This document shows positions 34,259-43,084 of a stretch of DNA of 50,277 nucleotides, piece after piece (the first letter of the stretch is position 1; each line of letters opens with the position of its first letter). The position numbers and the translations under genes are program-made. The notes below the pieces were generated by a model. It was not told the DNA's origin, ran no database searches, and was given only the letters and a program-made list of their open reading frames with translations. The stretch is from an uncultured bacterium (GTDB lineage: Bacteria > Planctomycetota > UBA8108 > UBA1146): the NCBI GenBank assembly GCA_913056395.1, contig CAJXMG010000020.1:1-50277 (forward strand), written 5' to 3'.

Positions 34259-36007
34259 TTGAGTCTCTCGTTGCCGATTCAATTCTGCATCCTGATCACT
34301 CCCCTGATTCTTCCATGGGGCGGGGCAGCGAAACCATCGTTGCCGGTGGTCGGAGCTCCGGTCGTGCTGGCGGATGAGATGAAACCCATCGGGGATTCCG
34401 ATGGCACCTTGGGGGAGGATCCACTCGGCCAACTGGAGAGACTGCAGAAGTCATGGAATGAATCCGATTGGGAAGAGGCACTCAAAAGGTATCTGGAACT
34501 TCCGGAAGATCTGCGTACCGCTTCCACGTATTGGATGGAGCTCGATGGTGTTCCAGCGGGAACCCCTGTCTTTCCCGTGATCCGTGATCGCGCATGGCAA
34601 CACTTGCAGGATCGCCTGGGTGTTCTCGACGCACCGGGACAAGGGAATCTGTTACAGGAGTTTCTTCCCCGTCTCGATCGATTGCTGCTGATCTGTACTG
34701 TCACGGGTATGCCTCTGCCGGATCAGGCACAGAAGGTCCGCTCGCAGTGGCGACACCGGGTTCAATGTCGACTGAAGACTGATCGTTGGTTCCGTGAATT
34801 CGAAAACGCGATTCAGTGGGATGAGGTCCAGCGTGCCGGTGAACTGTTGCAGCAGCGAAAGTCGCTCCCGTGGCTGGAGATCTCCATCCAGAAGAGGGTT
34901 AACGATCTTGTGGCAACCGCTTCCGGTGAACTGCATTCCGTCATCACCGAAGCGATGGCGGTTGGGACGATCGCCCCGGTTCTCGATGCCTGCCAGCGAC
35001 TGAATCTCCTCGGGGCAGGGAGCCCGGAAAGTGATCAGGCCCATCATTGGGCCGTCGAAAAACTGCGTGGGCTTGCCCGACACAATCTGGATATGGAGCG
35101 TCGCAGTCATGCACTGTTGCAGTTGGCCCGATTGGCGATGGAAGAAGAAGAAGCCTCGGTCAATCTGGGAGGATTGCGCGAGCAGTTGATCCAACCACTT
35201 CGTCCCAGAATTCTTGAACTGGGCGTGAAACCTGACCCCATCTCCAATGGAGACGCGCTGCTTCTCATGGGGGGCGTCCAATTTTCAGAAGTCACCATCG
35301 ATCAACCGGATTCTGCGCCGGTGGATTTGGAACCGGTGGGTCGATTCTGGTCTCGATCACCGGGACATCTGGCTGACGCCAAGCGTTGGGTGGATCTGGT
35401 CGATTCCATCGTTCAGCTCAACCGTCGCTGGCTCGAGTGCCATCCCACGGAGGCGCCGATGATTCGGGAAAGACTCCAGTTCCACGTTCTGGAAGCCCAA
35501 AGGCTGGGGGACAGACTGGAAGATCGTCCTGCGAGGAGATCGAGGCTGGTCTGGGAAGAGCAGCAGGAAGATCCCCGTCAGCGGTCGGTCCGGGTCACCC
35601 TCTCCTGTCCCATCTTTCTGATCCTGGAGGATGGCCGTGAGATCAGAACGGCGGTCGAGATCTCCGAAACCCTTCAGCCGGTGGTCGGTGAGGGGATCCA
35701 GATGCCGGTCAGCAGAATTGAGATTGAAACGGTTCAGCGGCGACTGCTGGCCAGAGTTCCTGCTGAAATCGAGGCATTGGCAGATCGCTGGGCTGACGCA
35801 CGCCTCGACAGAACCTTGTCTGATGCCAGAGCCCTGGCCCGCGGAGGTGCCCCAAAGGCGGCCCTCGAATTGTTGCTTCCTGCCCTGCTTGGAGCGAGTG
35901 AGCCGGATGAGAGCCTGCTGGAGCGGGCGAGCGACGATCTGGCCGTATGGAGCGGTCTCGGCCGGAAAGCGGTCGAGTTGGCCCTCGGAAACTCCAAAAC
36001 TCCCTGA
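34259..36007 (+). CDS. Exported protein of unknown function, 582-592 residues
   Basis: A long, mostly helical protein, rich in Leu, Arg, Glu and Asp, with an N-terminal hydrophobic segment (SLPIQFCILITPLILPWGG) that looks like a signal peptide ending near Ala/Asp at about 40. I recognise no domain. Repeated amphipathic helices (QLERLQKSWNESDWEEALKR, AHHWAVEKLRGLARHNLDME, ARALARGGAPKAALELLLPA) suggest a TPR- or alpha-solenoid-like fold. The segment around 425-475 is more beta-like (RSVRVTLSCPIFLILEDGRE). The frame is open from ATG 34229, but TTG 34259 has GGAGG seven bases before it and directly begins the signal peptide, so it is preferred. It lies alone between ribD and serS. Confidence 0.7.
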   Translation: MSLSLPIQFCILITPLILPWGGAAKPSLPVVGAPVVLADEMKPIGDSDGTLGEDPLGQLERLQKSWNESDWEEALKRYLELPEDLRTASTYWMELDGVPAGTPVFPVIRDRAWQHLQDRLGVLDAPGQGNLLQEFLPRLDRLLLICTVTGMPLPDQAQKVRSQWRHRVQCRLKTDRWFREFENAIQWDEVQRAGELLQQRKSLPWLEISIQKRVNDLVATASGELHSVITEAMAVGTIAPVLDACQRLNLLGAGSPESDQAHHWAVEKLRGLARHNLDMERRSHALLQLARLAMEEEEASVNLGGLREQLIQPLRPRILELGVKPDPISNGDALLLMGGVQFSEVTIDQPDSAPVDLEPVGRFWSRSPGHLADAKRWVDLVDSIVQLNRRWLECHPTEAPMIRERLQFHVLEAQRLGDRLEDRPARRSRLVWEEQQEDPRQRSVRVTLSCPIFLILEDGREIRTAVEISETLQPVVGEGIQMPVSRIEIETVQRRLLARVPAEIEALADRWADARLDRTLSDARALARGGAPKAALELLLPALLGASEPDESLLERASDDLAVWSGLGRKAVELALGNSKTP

Positions 36008-36109
36008 CCTGCCTCGATTGAAGCGGCCCCGGTTGGCGACTATCCTCTATCGTCGATCGATCGGGGGACACCATTCCGGTTCCCCATTGCCGCAAATCAA
36101 AGAGGTACC

Positions 36110-37396
36110 ATGCTCGATATCAAGTACATCCGCGCCGAGCTCGAAGCGGTTCGCAAGGGTGCGGAAGACAAGGGTTTTCAGGTCGACCTCGATCGTCTGA
36201 TCGCCCTCGATGATCAGCGCAAGGTTCTGCTGACAGAGCAGGAGACATTGCGTCACGACCAAAAGAATGCCGGCAAGGAGATCGCCACCCTGGATGGGGA
36301 TGCCAAACAGGAAGCGATCCAGCGCATGGCCGATGTCTCCGATCGCATCAAGACACTCGGGGATGAACTCCGCGACGTGGTCACCGAATTGGAAGAGTTG
36401 CAGTCGGGAATTCCCATGCCTGCGGCACCGGAAGTTCCCCTCGGACCCGATGACAGTGGCAACGTGGAGTTGCGTGTCGTTGGAGAGATCCCCCAGTTCG
36501 ATTTCGAGCCGAAGGATCATGTGGAATTGGCTCAGGATCTCGACATCGTCGATTTCCCCAGAGCGTCCAAGTTGGCCGGATCGCAGACCTACATTCTCAA
36601 GGGCGCAGGAGCACTGCTGGAAATAGCAGTCCTTCGATTTGCCCTCGACCATGTCGTCGACCGCGGCTTCGTGCCGATGATGGTGCCGACGATGGTCAAG
36701 TACGAACCCCTCTACGGAACTGCGTATTTCCCGGGGGGTGAGGAGCAGACCTACGAGATTCCCAAAGATCACCTGTACCTCACCGGAACCAGTGAAGTCC
36801 CAGTGACCGCCTATCACTCCGACGAAATCCTCGAAGAGGATGATCTGCCGTTGAAGTACTGTGGCTGGTCCACTTGCTATCGCCGGGAAGCAGGAGCGGC
36901 AGGCAGGGATACCCGGGGGCTCTACCGCATCCACCAGTTCAACAAGGTGGAGCAGGTCATCATCGCCAAGTCGGATGTGGAAGAGTCGATCACTCACCAC
37001 GACTTCATCCGTGACAATGCGGAAGAGATTCTCCAGGCGATGGAGATTCCCTATCGGGTCGTCGATGTCTGTACCGGTGATTTGGGTATGGGACAGGTCA
37101 GAAAGTTTGATATCGAGGCGTGGATGCCATCGAGGGGCTGGGGCGAAACCCACTCCGCTTCCCGTTTCTATGATTACCAATCCCGGAGAATGAATCTCCG
37201 GTACCGGGGCAAGGATGGCAAAGTCCATTTCTGCCACACCCTCAACAATACGGCGATCGCAACTCCACGAGTTCTGATCGCCATTCTCGAGAATCATCAG
37301 CGGGAGGACGGTTCGATCCGGATTCCCGAGGTTCTCGTTCCTTACATGGGTGGACGTACCGAGATCACCCGGGACAATGCCCGCGGGGCACGATAG
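36110..37396 (+). CDS. serS: Seryl-tRNA synthetase
   Basis: A 428-residue class II aminoacyl-tRNA synthetase. The N-terminal tRNA-binding coiled-coil arm occupies about 1-105 (IKYIRAELEAVRKGAEDKGF onward). Motif 1 lies near MMVPTMVKYEPLYGT, motif 2 reads KYCGWSTCYRREAGAAGRDT, with YRIHQFNKVEQV, and motif 3 is TLNNTAIATPRVLIAILENH. The SerS-specific pocket ETHSASRFYDYQSRRMNLRY is recognisable. Length and order are normal. The gene heads a dense run on the + strand; purA follows by 15 bp. Confidence 0.97.
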   Translation: MLDIKYIRAELEAVRKGAEDKGFQVDLDRLIALDDQRKVLLTEQETLRHDQKNAGKEIATLDGDAKQEAIQRMADVSDRIKTLGDELRDVVTELEELQSGIPMPAAPEVPLGPDDSGNVELRVVGEIPQFDFEPKDHVELAQDLDIVDFPRASKLAGSQTYILKGAGALLEIAVLRFALDHVVDRGFVPMMVPTMVKYEPLYGTAYFPGGEEQTYEIPKDHLYLTGTSEVPVTAYHSDEILEEDDLPLKYCGWSTCYRREAGAAGRDTRGLYRIHQFNKVEQVIIAKSDVEESITHHDFIRDNAEEILQAMEIPYRVVDVCTGDLGMGQVRKFDIEAWMPSRGWGETHSASRFYDYQSRRMNLRYRGKDGKVHFCHTLNNTAIATPRVLIAILENHQREDGSIRIPEVLVPYMGGRTEITRDNARGAR

Positions 37397-37411
37397 ACGG
37401 GAGTCATCAAC

Positions 37412-38665
37412 ATGCGGCATGTCTGCGTGGTCGGATTGAATTGGGGTGACGAGGGCAAAGGCAAGATCGTCGATGTTCTCGCAAAAGACGTAGCAGCCGT
37501 GGTTCGATACCAGGGTGGCGCAAACGCCGGTCATACGGTGTATATCGGCGACGTCAAACACGTCCTCCATCACCTGCCGATGGGTGTGCTGCATGGGGGG
37601 ATCCTGGCGATCCTCGGCAACGGCATGGTCATCGAACCCAAAAAGTTGCTTGAGGAAGTCGAGTCCCTTCCCGAGGAGGCGATTCAGCAGATTCGCATCT
37701 CCGACAGCGCCCACGTGGTGCTGCCCCATCACGGGGCGATCGAGAAGGTGACGGAAGAGAAAGCGACCAGTCCCATCGGGACCACCCTGCGCGGAATCGG
37801 TCCCGCCTATCAGGACAAGTTCGCACGCACCGGCGTCAGGATGGGAGATCTGATCCGTCCCGGGTTTGTCGAGGAGCAGTTGCCGGTTCTTCTTGAGGAG
37901 CGTCGCCAGTCACTGGGAGGCACCGAGGAAGGGGTCGCAACCGCGGTGGAGATCTGCACCCGTCTGCGTGACCGTCTCCAGGGACAGATCGTCGATACCC
38001 GTCAACTCCTCAATGCCATGCACAACGATGGCCAGACACTCCTCTTTGAGGGGGCACAGGGTTGTATGCTGGATATCGATTTCGGTACCTACCCTTTCGT
38101 CACTTCTTCCAGCCCATCGTTTCTCGGTGTGGGAACCGGCAGCGGATTCTCTCCCCGCAAGGTGGACCACGTGGTCGGGGTGACCAAGGCGTATTGCACC
38201 CGTGTGGGCGAAGGTCCTTTCCCTTCCGAAATCCATGGCACCGAAGCGGAAGAACTTCGCGAAGCGGGTGGGGAGTTTGGAACGACCACCGGTCGTCCCA
38301 GAAGAGTCGGTTGGCTCGATATTCCTGCCCTGAGATTCGCAGCGGAGTTGAATGATCTCGACAGTTACGCACTGACGAAGGCGGATGTCCTCAATGGACG
38401 GGAAACGGTTCCGGTGGTCACTGCCTATCGCAGGGGCGATGAGATCCTTCACACCTATCCGGGTGGAACCGACGATCTCGAAGGCATCGAACCCGTGGTC
38501 GAAAATTGGCCCGGCTGGGATGTGGTCAATGAACAGAGCATGAAGCCGTTCATGGATCTTCTCGAAAAGGAAACAGGGATTCCCGTTTCCATCCTTTCGA
38601 CCGGCAAGCGCCGGGATGAAGTGTGCCTCTTCAAACCCTTCACCGCTGAAGGAGAGCTCGTTTGA
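37412..38665 (+). CDS. purA: Adenylosuccinate synthetase
   Basis: A 417-residue GTP-dependent enzyme that joins IMP and aspartate in AMP synthesis. The P-loop region reads VVGLNWGDEGKGKIVDVLAK (consensus GAQWGDEGKGK; Asn replaces Gln). GGANAGHTVYIGD, GTTLRGIGPAYQDKFARTGV, LFEGAQGCMLDIDFGTYPFV and TTGRPRRVGWLDIPALRFAA are all standard PurA blocks with intact catalytic Asp and His. It is slightly shorter than the usual 425-430 residues. It overlaps the uppS start by 4 bp (TTGA), so translation is coupled. Confidence 0.96.
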   Translation: MRHVCVVGLNWGDEGKGKIVDVLAKDVAAVVRYQGGANAGHTVYIGDVKHVLHHLPMGVLHGGILAILGNGMVIEPKKLLEEVESLPEEAIQQIRISDSAHVVLPHHGAIEKVTEEKATSPIGTTLRGIGPAYQDKFARTGVRMGDLIRPGFVEEQLPVLLEERRQSLGGTEEGVATAVEICTRLRDRLQGQIVDTRQLLNAMHNDGQTLLFEGAQGCMLDIDFGTYPFVTSSSPSFLGVGTGSGFSPRKVDHVVGVTKAYCTRVGEGPFPSEIHGTEAEELREAGGEFGTTTGRPRRVGWLDIPALRFAAELNDLDSYALTKADVLNGRETVPVVTAYRRGDEILHTYPGGTDDLEGIEPVVENWPGWDVVNEQSMKPFMDLLEKETGIPVSILSTGKRRDEVCLFKPFTAEGELV

Positions 38666-39429
38666 CCCGTGAGGAGACTCCGGCAGACGCAGGGGGTAAC
38701 CCTGCGCCAGAGGAAACGGGTGTTTCCTCGCCCCATGACCCGCCAGAGCATCTGGCAGTGATCATGGATGGCAATGGTCGTTGGGCCAATCGCCAGAACC
38801 GATCTCGGGCAGAGGGTCATGCCCGCGGGGCAGAAGTGTTGCGCGACATGACGCGCTGGGTCAGGGAGCGCGGAATCTCCCAGATGACCTGCTATGCCCT
38901 TTCGACCGAAAACTACCTCGAGCGTCCCCGGGAAGAGGTCGATTTCCTTCTCGATCTGTTGGCACGTTACCTGCGGTCCGAAAGGGAAGAGCTGGATCGG
39001 CTGGGAATCTGTTTTCGGGTGATCGGCAGAATCGCTGAGCTTCCCGAGGAAACAGGACAGTTGCTCAAAGAGACGGTCGCCCTGACAAAGCAGAACCGGG
39101 ATCTGGTCCTGAGGCTCGCCATCAACTACGGCGGGCGTGCAGAATTGAATGATGCGGTAACCCGTCTGCAGAATTCTTCAGCAGGAACCCAACTGAAAGA
39201 CTGTCTCTACGAACCGGAGATGCCGGATGTCGATCTTCTGATCCGGTCCGGTGGGGAAATCCGCCTGTCCAATTTTCTTCCATGGCAAACCAGTTATGCC
39301 GAGTTGCACTTCTCCCCTGTGCTGTGGCCAGACTTCACCGAGGCAGATCTGGATCAGGCTCTCGATCAGTACTCTCGCAGAACCCGCCGCTTCGGTCGTC
39401 TGCCGGCGTGGGATTCGGAGACGCAATGA
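38662..39429 (+). CDS. uppS: Isoprenyl transferase (undecaprenyl diphosphate synthase)
   Basis: A 255-residue cis-prenyltransferase that makes the undecaprenyl lipid carrier for peptidoglycan. The catalytic motif is HLAVIMDGNGRWANRQ, then TCYALSTENYLERPREEVDF, LRLAINYGGRAELNDA and DLLIRSGGEIRLSNFLPWQT. A leader of about 30 residues precedes the conserved domain and looks disordered. The start codon is TTG 38662, overlapping the purA stop, with GGAGAG before it. cdsA overlaps its stop by 4 bp (ATGA), so uppS and cdsA are coupled as in many bacteria. Confidence 0.95.
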   Translation: MTREETPADAGGNPAPEETGVSSPHDPPEHLAVIMDGNGRWANRQNRSRAEGHARGAEVLRDMTRWVRERGISQMTCYALSTENYLERPREEVDFLLDLLARYLRSEREELDRLGICFRVIGRIAELPEETGQLLKETVALTKQNRDLVLRLAINYGGRAELNDAVTRLQNSSAGTQLKDCLYEPEMPDVDLLIRSGGEIRLSNFLPWQTSYAELHFSPVLWPDFTEADLDQALDQYSRRTRRFGRLPAWDSETQ

Positions 39430-40268
39430 AGGGGCTTGGGGCACGACTGCGATGGGGGCTTCCCATTTCGCTTGGGGTGATTCTGGTCATCAGTCTCGAT
39501 CTCTGGGCGGGGGGAGAGGGCTGGGGGCTGACCCTTCTCGCCCTTCTCTTTGGTACCGGCGCACTTCTCGAAGGTATCAAGTTGGGAACCCCCAGAGTCA
39601 GTGACAGGGTCCTGGGAGTCTTGCTCTTTGGTGGCACCTTTCTGCTGTGGTCTGTTCCGGCTTACCGAAGTGCTCTCGGATTTGAAGACGGTATACCGCT
39701 GGCGTGGATGTTGGGTTTGCCCCTCTTCCTCGCACCGGTCATCACGGAAGCGGTTCCTTCCATACCCAAAGCGCGTTGGCGTGGTGCACTGCATGCACTG
39801 CTGGTGTCCCAGTGGCTGGTCACTCCGGTTCTCGCCTGCGTCATGGTTTCCGGGGATCCGTTGGGGGCTCATTTGTTCCTATGTGCCCTGATCATGATCA
39901 AGGGCTCCGATACCGGCGCCTATCTGATCGGGCGACCCTTTGGCAAAACGCCCCTGCATCCGGTGAGTCCCCGTAAAACGGTCGAGGGATTGCTGGGTGC
40001 CATCGGTGCCGCCTGCCTCCTGGGTGTGGCGTACTCCCTAATCCTTCAGCATGAGACTTTTCCCGTTTCGCAGGCCATCTTCTTCGGAATTCTGGCGGCG
40101 GTGGCGGGTCAGCTCACCGATCTGCAGGAATCGGCGTTCAAAAGGGCCACCGGCGCAAAAAATTCAGGGGAGACGATACCCGGTTTGGGTGGAATGCTCG
40201 ATATGATGGACAGCCTCATTCTGGCGATCCCCTTGATCGTCTGGCTGAGAACCCTGCTGCATGGCTGA
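39426..40268 (+). CDS. cdsA: Phosphatidate cytidylyltransferase
   Basis: A 280-residue polytopic membrane protein that makes CDP-diacylglycerol for phospholipid synthesis. The central motif reads KGSDTGAYLIGRPFGKTPLH followed by PVSPRKTVEGLLGAIGAA, and the C-terminal signature is QESAFKRATGAKNSGETIPG then LGGMLDMMDSL. The PROSITE-style CdsA signature normally has K-D...PGHGG..DR-D; here KN, PGLGG and DMMD replace these residues, so the signature is intact in length but changed at three positions. ATG 39426 overlaps the uppS stop; the frame extends upstream but only ATG 39426 begins the first TM helix. Confidence 0.9.
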   Translation: MKGLGARLRWGLPISLGVILVISLDLWAGGEGWGLTLLALLFGTGALLEGIKLGTPRVSDRVLGVLLFGGTFLLWSVPAYRSALGFEDGIPLAWMLGLPLFLAPVITEAVPSIPKARWRGALHALLVSQWLVTPVLACVMVSGDPLGAHLFLCALIMIKGSDTGAYLIGRPFGKTPLHPVSPRKTVEGLLGAIGAACLLGVAYSLILQHETFPVSQAIFFGILAAVAGQLTDLQESAFKRATGAKNSGETIPGLGGMLDMMDSLILAIPLIVWLRTLLHG

Positions 40269-40282
40269 TCGAGGAGGCCCGC

Positions 40283-41284
40283 GTGTCTGAATCCTTTGAT
40301 TTCGAGAATGACGACGAAGCCCAGGAGATTCTGGGCATTCGGGATATCCAGTTGCGCATGATCCGTGATGGCTTTGGCGTTCAGGCTGTTGCTCGCGGAC
40401 GACGTCTCGATCTCGATGGCGATGCGGATCGAGTGGAGCAGGCGCGCATCGCCGTCGAGGCGATGCTGACGGCGCACCGAAAAGGGGGAGGAAAATCCCC
40501 CGAGGAAATTCTCGATACCGCACTGCAAAAGTTTCGCGATGGAGATTCGGTGGCTTCCGTCGAGGGGGACCTGTTCGAGGATTCAACGACGGCGGAGGGG
40601 GATGCACCACAGGGTATGCCCCAGGGTTTACCTCGGGGAAGCCTGCAAAAGATTGCCCGCACACCCGGACAAGCCCGATATCTGGAAGCCCTGGAGAAGC
40701 ACGACATCGTCATGTCTCTCGGCCCGGCGGGTACCGGAAAAACCTATCTCGCGGTCAAGGCTGCTGTTGAAGCCCTCAAGGCGGGTGAGGTTCGCAAGCT
40801 GATCCTCAGCCGCCCGGCGGTGGAAGCGGGGGAAAAACTCGGCTTTCTTCCCGGTGACTTCCAGCAGAAGGTCAACCCTTACCTGCGCCCCCTCTACGAC
40901 GCCCTTCACGAGATGCTCGATTACGATCAGGTCCGTCGCTACAGCGACCGGGAAATTATCGAGGTGGTGCCCCTCGCCTACATGCGTGGTCGCACCCTTA
41001 ACAACGCTTTCATCATTCTGGACGAGGCCCAGAACACGACCACGGCCCAGATGAAGATGTTCCTCACGCGGATGGGTGCACGGTCGCGCATCGTCGTCAC
41101 CGGGGATCCGACCCAGCTCGACCTGCCCAAGGGGCAACCTTCGGGCCTCCTCCATGCCAGACGGGTTCTGGGCTCGGTGAAGGGGATTTCCTGGGTTGAG
41201 CTGGAGGCGGCAGATATCGTCAGAAACCCCCTGGTGACCCGCATCGTCAAGGCCTACGAGCGCCACGAGGGCGGAACCCCCTGA
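40283..41284 (+). CDS. ybeZ: PhoH-like ATPase
   Basis: A 333-residue PhoH/YbeZ-type NTPase, usually encoded next to ybeY and linked with RNA maturation. An N-terminal KH-like part (LRMIRDGFGVQAVARGRRLD) is followed by a variable linker and the ATPase core: SLGPAGTGKTYLAVKAAVEA (Walker A), LILSRPAVEAGEKLGFLPGD, AYMRGRTLNNAFIILDEAQN (Walker B) and VVTGDPTQLDLPKGQPSGL. Length is normal. The start is GTG 40283 behind GAGGAGG. The 7TM/HD gene follows after a 189-bp gap (41285-41473) whose upstream part is open in that gene's frame. Confidence 0.95.
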   Translation: MSESFDFENDDEAQEILGIRDIQLRMIRDGFGVQAVARGRRLDLDGDADRVEQARIAVEAMLTAHRKGGGKSPEEILDTALQKFRDGDSVASVEGDLFEDSTTAEGDAPQGMPQGLPRGSLQKIARTPGQARYLEALEKHDIVMSLGPAGTGKTYLAVKAAVEALKAGEVRKLILSRPAVEAGEKLGFLPGDFQQKVNPYLRPLYDALHEMLDYDQVRRYSDREIIEVVPLAYMRGRTLNNAFIILDEAQNTTTAQMKMFLTRMGARSRIVVTGDPTQLDLPKGQPSGLLHARRVLGSVKGISWVELEAADIVRNPLVTRIVKAYERHEGGTP

Positions 41285-41473
41285 TTTCTTAAGCCCTTTA
41301 TATTTAATGGTTTATGTCTGGAAATTGCCCAATTGGGCGGTTCCGGGCTGCGCTTCCCTTGGACAGAATGGCTCTTTCCTCCGACAATAGGGAAGCAGGC
41401 AATAACCCTGCGAGCCGAGGCACGCCAATCGGGCGTGACCCGGAGTTGGAAGGAATTGGGTGAGGTCGCTCCG

Positions 41474-43084
41474 ATGAGTTCCTCCAGAGGAAGATCCTCG
41501 ACAAAGAGCTGGCAACGGCTCTCCTTTGGCAAGAGACAGACCCGCACCGGGCAACTCTCTTCCGAGGAGGCCCAACACCGCCGCTGGATGCAGATCCTCC
41601 TGCTCTCCTTTCAGGTGCTGCTGGTCACATTCCTGATCGGCTGGATGTCCCCTGGGCAAGATCTACTCAGCGACCCTGGTGTCGGCCGCTGGATCGAATT
41701 GCTGGCGGTCGTCTTGCTCATTCATGTCGGGTCACTGCTCTTGAGTCGCACCATGAATCCCGATTCCAGTTGGCCACTCGGTCGATCTTTCATGCTTCTT
41801 TCCGGTTTCCTGATCGCCAACTGGATCATTCTTCAAGACCCCACGGTTTCAGTGATGCTATTACCGGTGCCCCTGTTGGGAATGGTCCTTGGGTTTTTGT
41901 TGAAACCGATGCAAGCCATCCTGATCTCAGCGGCGGCAGTGGTTTTCACTGTGCTGATGGTTCTGGAAAGACAACCGCAGATCGATGCCGTGGCGATGGG
42001 GCTGGCCCAATTCCTGGGCATCCTCGTGGCGGTTCAGGGGGTGCAAAAGGTCCGCAGCCGAACCCGTATTTTGACCATCGGATTCTTGGCGGGACTGACC
42101 CAAGCCATCGGCAATCTGCTTCTTGAGCCGCTGGCATTCCGTGATCTCGATGTGACCGCTTTTGTGGTGACCCTCCCAATGCAGGATGCGATGTGGAGTT
42201 TGGTGGGGGGCATTTCAGCAGGGGTGCTGATCACCAGTGCATTGCCCTTCATGGAGCGCTGGTTCGATGTGCTGACGGAGATCCGTCTCGTCGAATTGGC
42301 GGACACCCATCGTCCTCTTCTCAATGAGTTCTCCCTGCTTGCACCGGGTTCATTCCAGCATTCACTGATGGTGGGCCAGCTGGCGGAAGAAGCGGCCAAC
42401 ACCATCGGTGCCAATGGCCTTTTGTGCCGGGTAGGGGCGCTTTATCACGACATCGGCAAGATGAACAAACCTGGATACTTCGTTGAGAACATGCAGGGTG
42501 GGGACAACGTTCACGATCGCTTGTCTCCAGAGATGTCGCGATTGGTGGTTATCGCTCACGTCAAGGATGGTAAGAGCATCGCCGAGGAAGAGCGTCTTCC
42601 CCAACCGATCGTCGACATGATTCCGATGCACCATGGAACTTCCGTCGTCGAGTTCTTCTTCCACAAAAAAGCTCAACAGGTCGATGAAGAAGAGGCGGAT
42701 CGGACCCGTGAGGCGTTCCGCTATCCTGGACCGAAACCCACTTTCCGTGAGGCGGGAATCCTGATGCTGGCAGATGGGGTCGAGGCTTCCTCGAGAACCC
42801 TTTCCGATCCGACCCCCGCGCGGGTCAGACAGCATGTCCGCAATATCATTCAGGCGCGCACCGGTGACGGCCAATTGGACGAATGTGAATTGACGATGAG
42901 TGATCTCCACGGCATCGAGGATGCCTTTGTGAGAGTCCTCTCAGCGATTCACCATGGCCGTGTCAAATATCCGGGAGATGCGGTCCCCCAACAGCAGGAC
43001 TCGGGTGAGAACGGTTCCACAGGTTCGGGTGACTCTGGCGAAGAGAATTCCACCGCTGCTTCGGTCACGGCCCGTCGTCGATGA
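41474..43084 (+). CDS. 7TM-HD phosphohydrolase (PgpH-like) lacking the extracellular HDED domain
   Basis: A 536-residue membrane protein. A cytoplasmic lead (about 1-40) is followed by several TM helices (ILLLSFQVLLVTFLIGWM, IELLAVVLLIHVGSLLLS and at least five more to about residue 260), then a cytoplasmic HD domain: APGSFQHSLMVGQLAEEAAN, GALYHDIGKMNKPGYFVEN (His325-Asp326), VIAHVKDGKS and IPMHHGTSVVEFFFHKKAQQ. In PgpH/YqfF proteins an extracellular 7TMR-HDED domain of about 200 residues separates the first two TM helices; here that spacing is only a few residues. PgpH hydrolyses c-di-AMP; that function is likely but not proven here. ATG 41474 (SSSRG) is chosen over 41333. ybeY overlaps its stop by 4 bp. 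Confidence 0.88.
   Translation: MSSSRGRSSTKSWQRLSFGKRQTRTGQLSSEEAQHRRWMQILLLSFQVLLVTFLIGWMSPGQDLLSDPGVGRWIELLAVVLLIHVGSLLLSRTMNPDSSWPLGRSFMLLSGFLIANWIILQDPTVSVMLLPVPLLGMVLGFLLKPMQAILISAAAVVFTVLMVLERQPQIDAVAMGLAQFLGILVAVQGVQKVRSRTRILTIGFLAGLTQAIGNLLLEPLAFRDLDVTAFVVTLPMQDAMWSLVGGISAGVLITSALPFMERWFDVLTEIRLVELADTHRPLLNEFSLLAPGSFQHSLMVGQLAEEAANTIGANGLLCRVGALYHDIGKMNKPGYFVENMQGGDNVHDRLSPEMSRLVVIAHVKDGKSIAEEERLPQPIVDMIPMHHGTSVVEFFFHKKAQQVDEEEADRTREAFRYPGPKPTFREAGILMLADGVEASSRTLSDPTPARVRQHVRNIIQARTGDGQLDECELTMSDLHGIEDAFVRVLSAIHHGRVKYPGDAVPQQQDSGENGSTGSGDSGEENSTAASVTARRR

Noticed and set aside
36047-37732. 561-residue open frame antisense to serS and purA
   Set aside because: It spans two well identified genes on the opposite strand and has no recognisable domain.
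41323-41334. GCCCAATTGGGC palindrome before the HD gene as a regulatory hairpin
   Set aside because: It is a perfect palindrome without a loop; a protein site is possible but nothing supports it.
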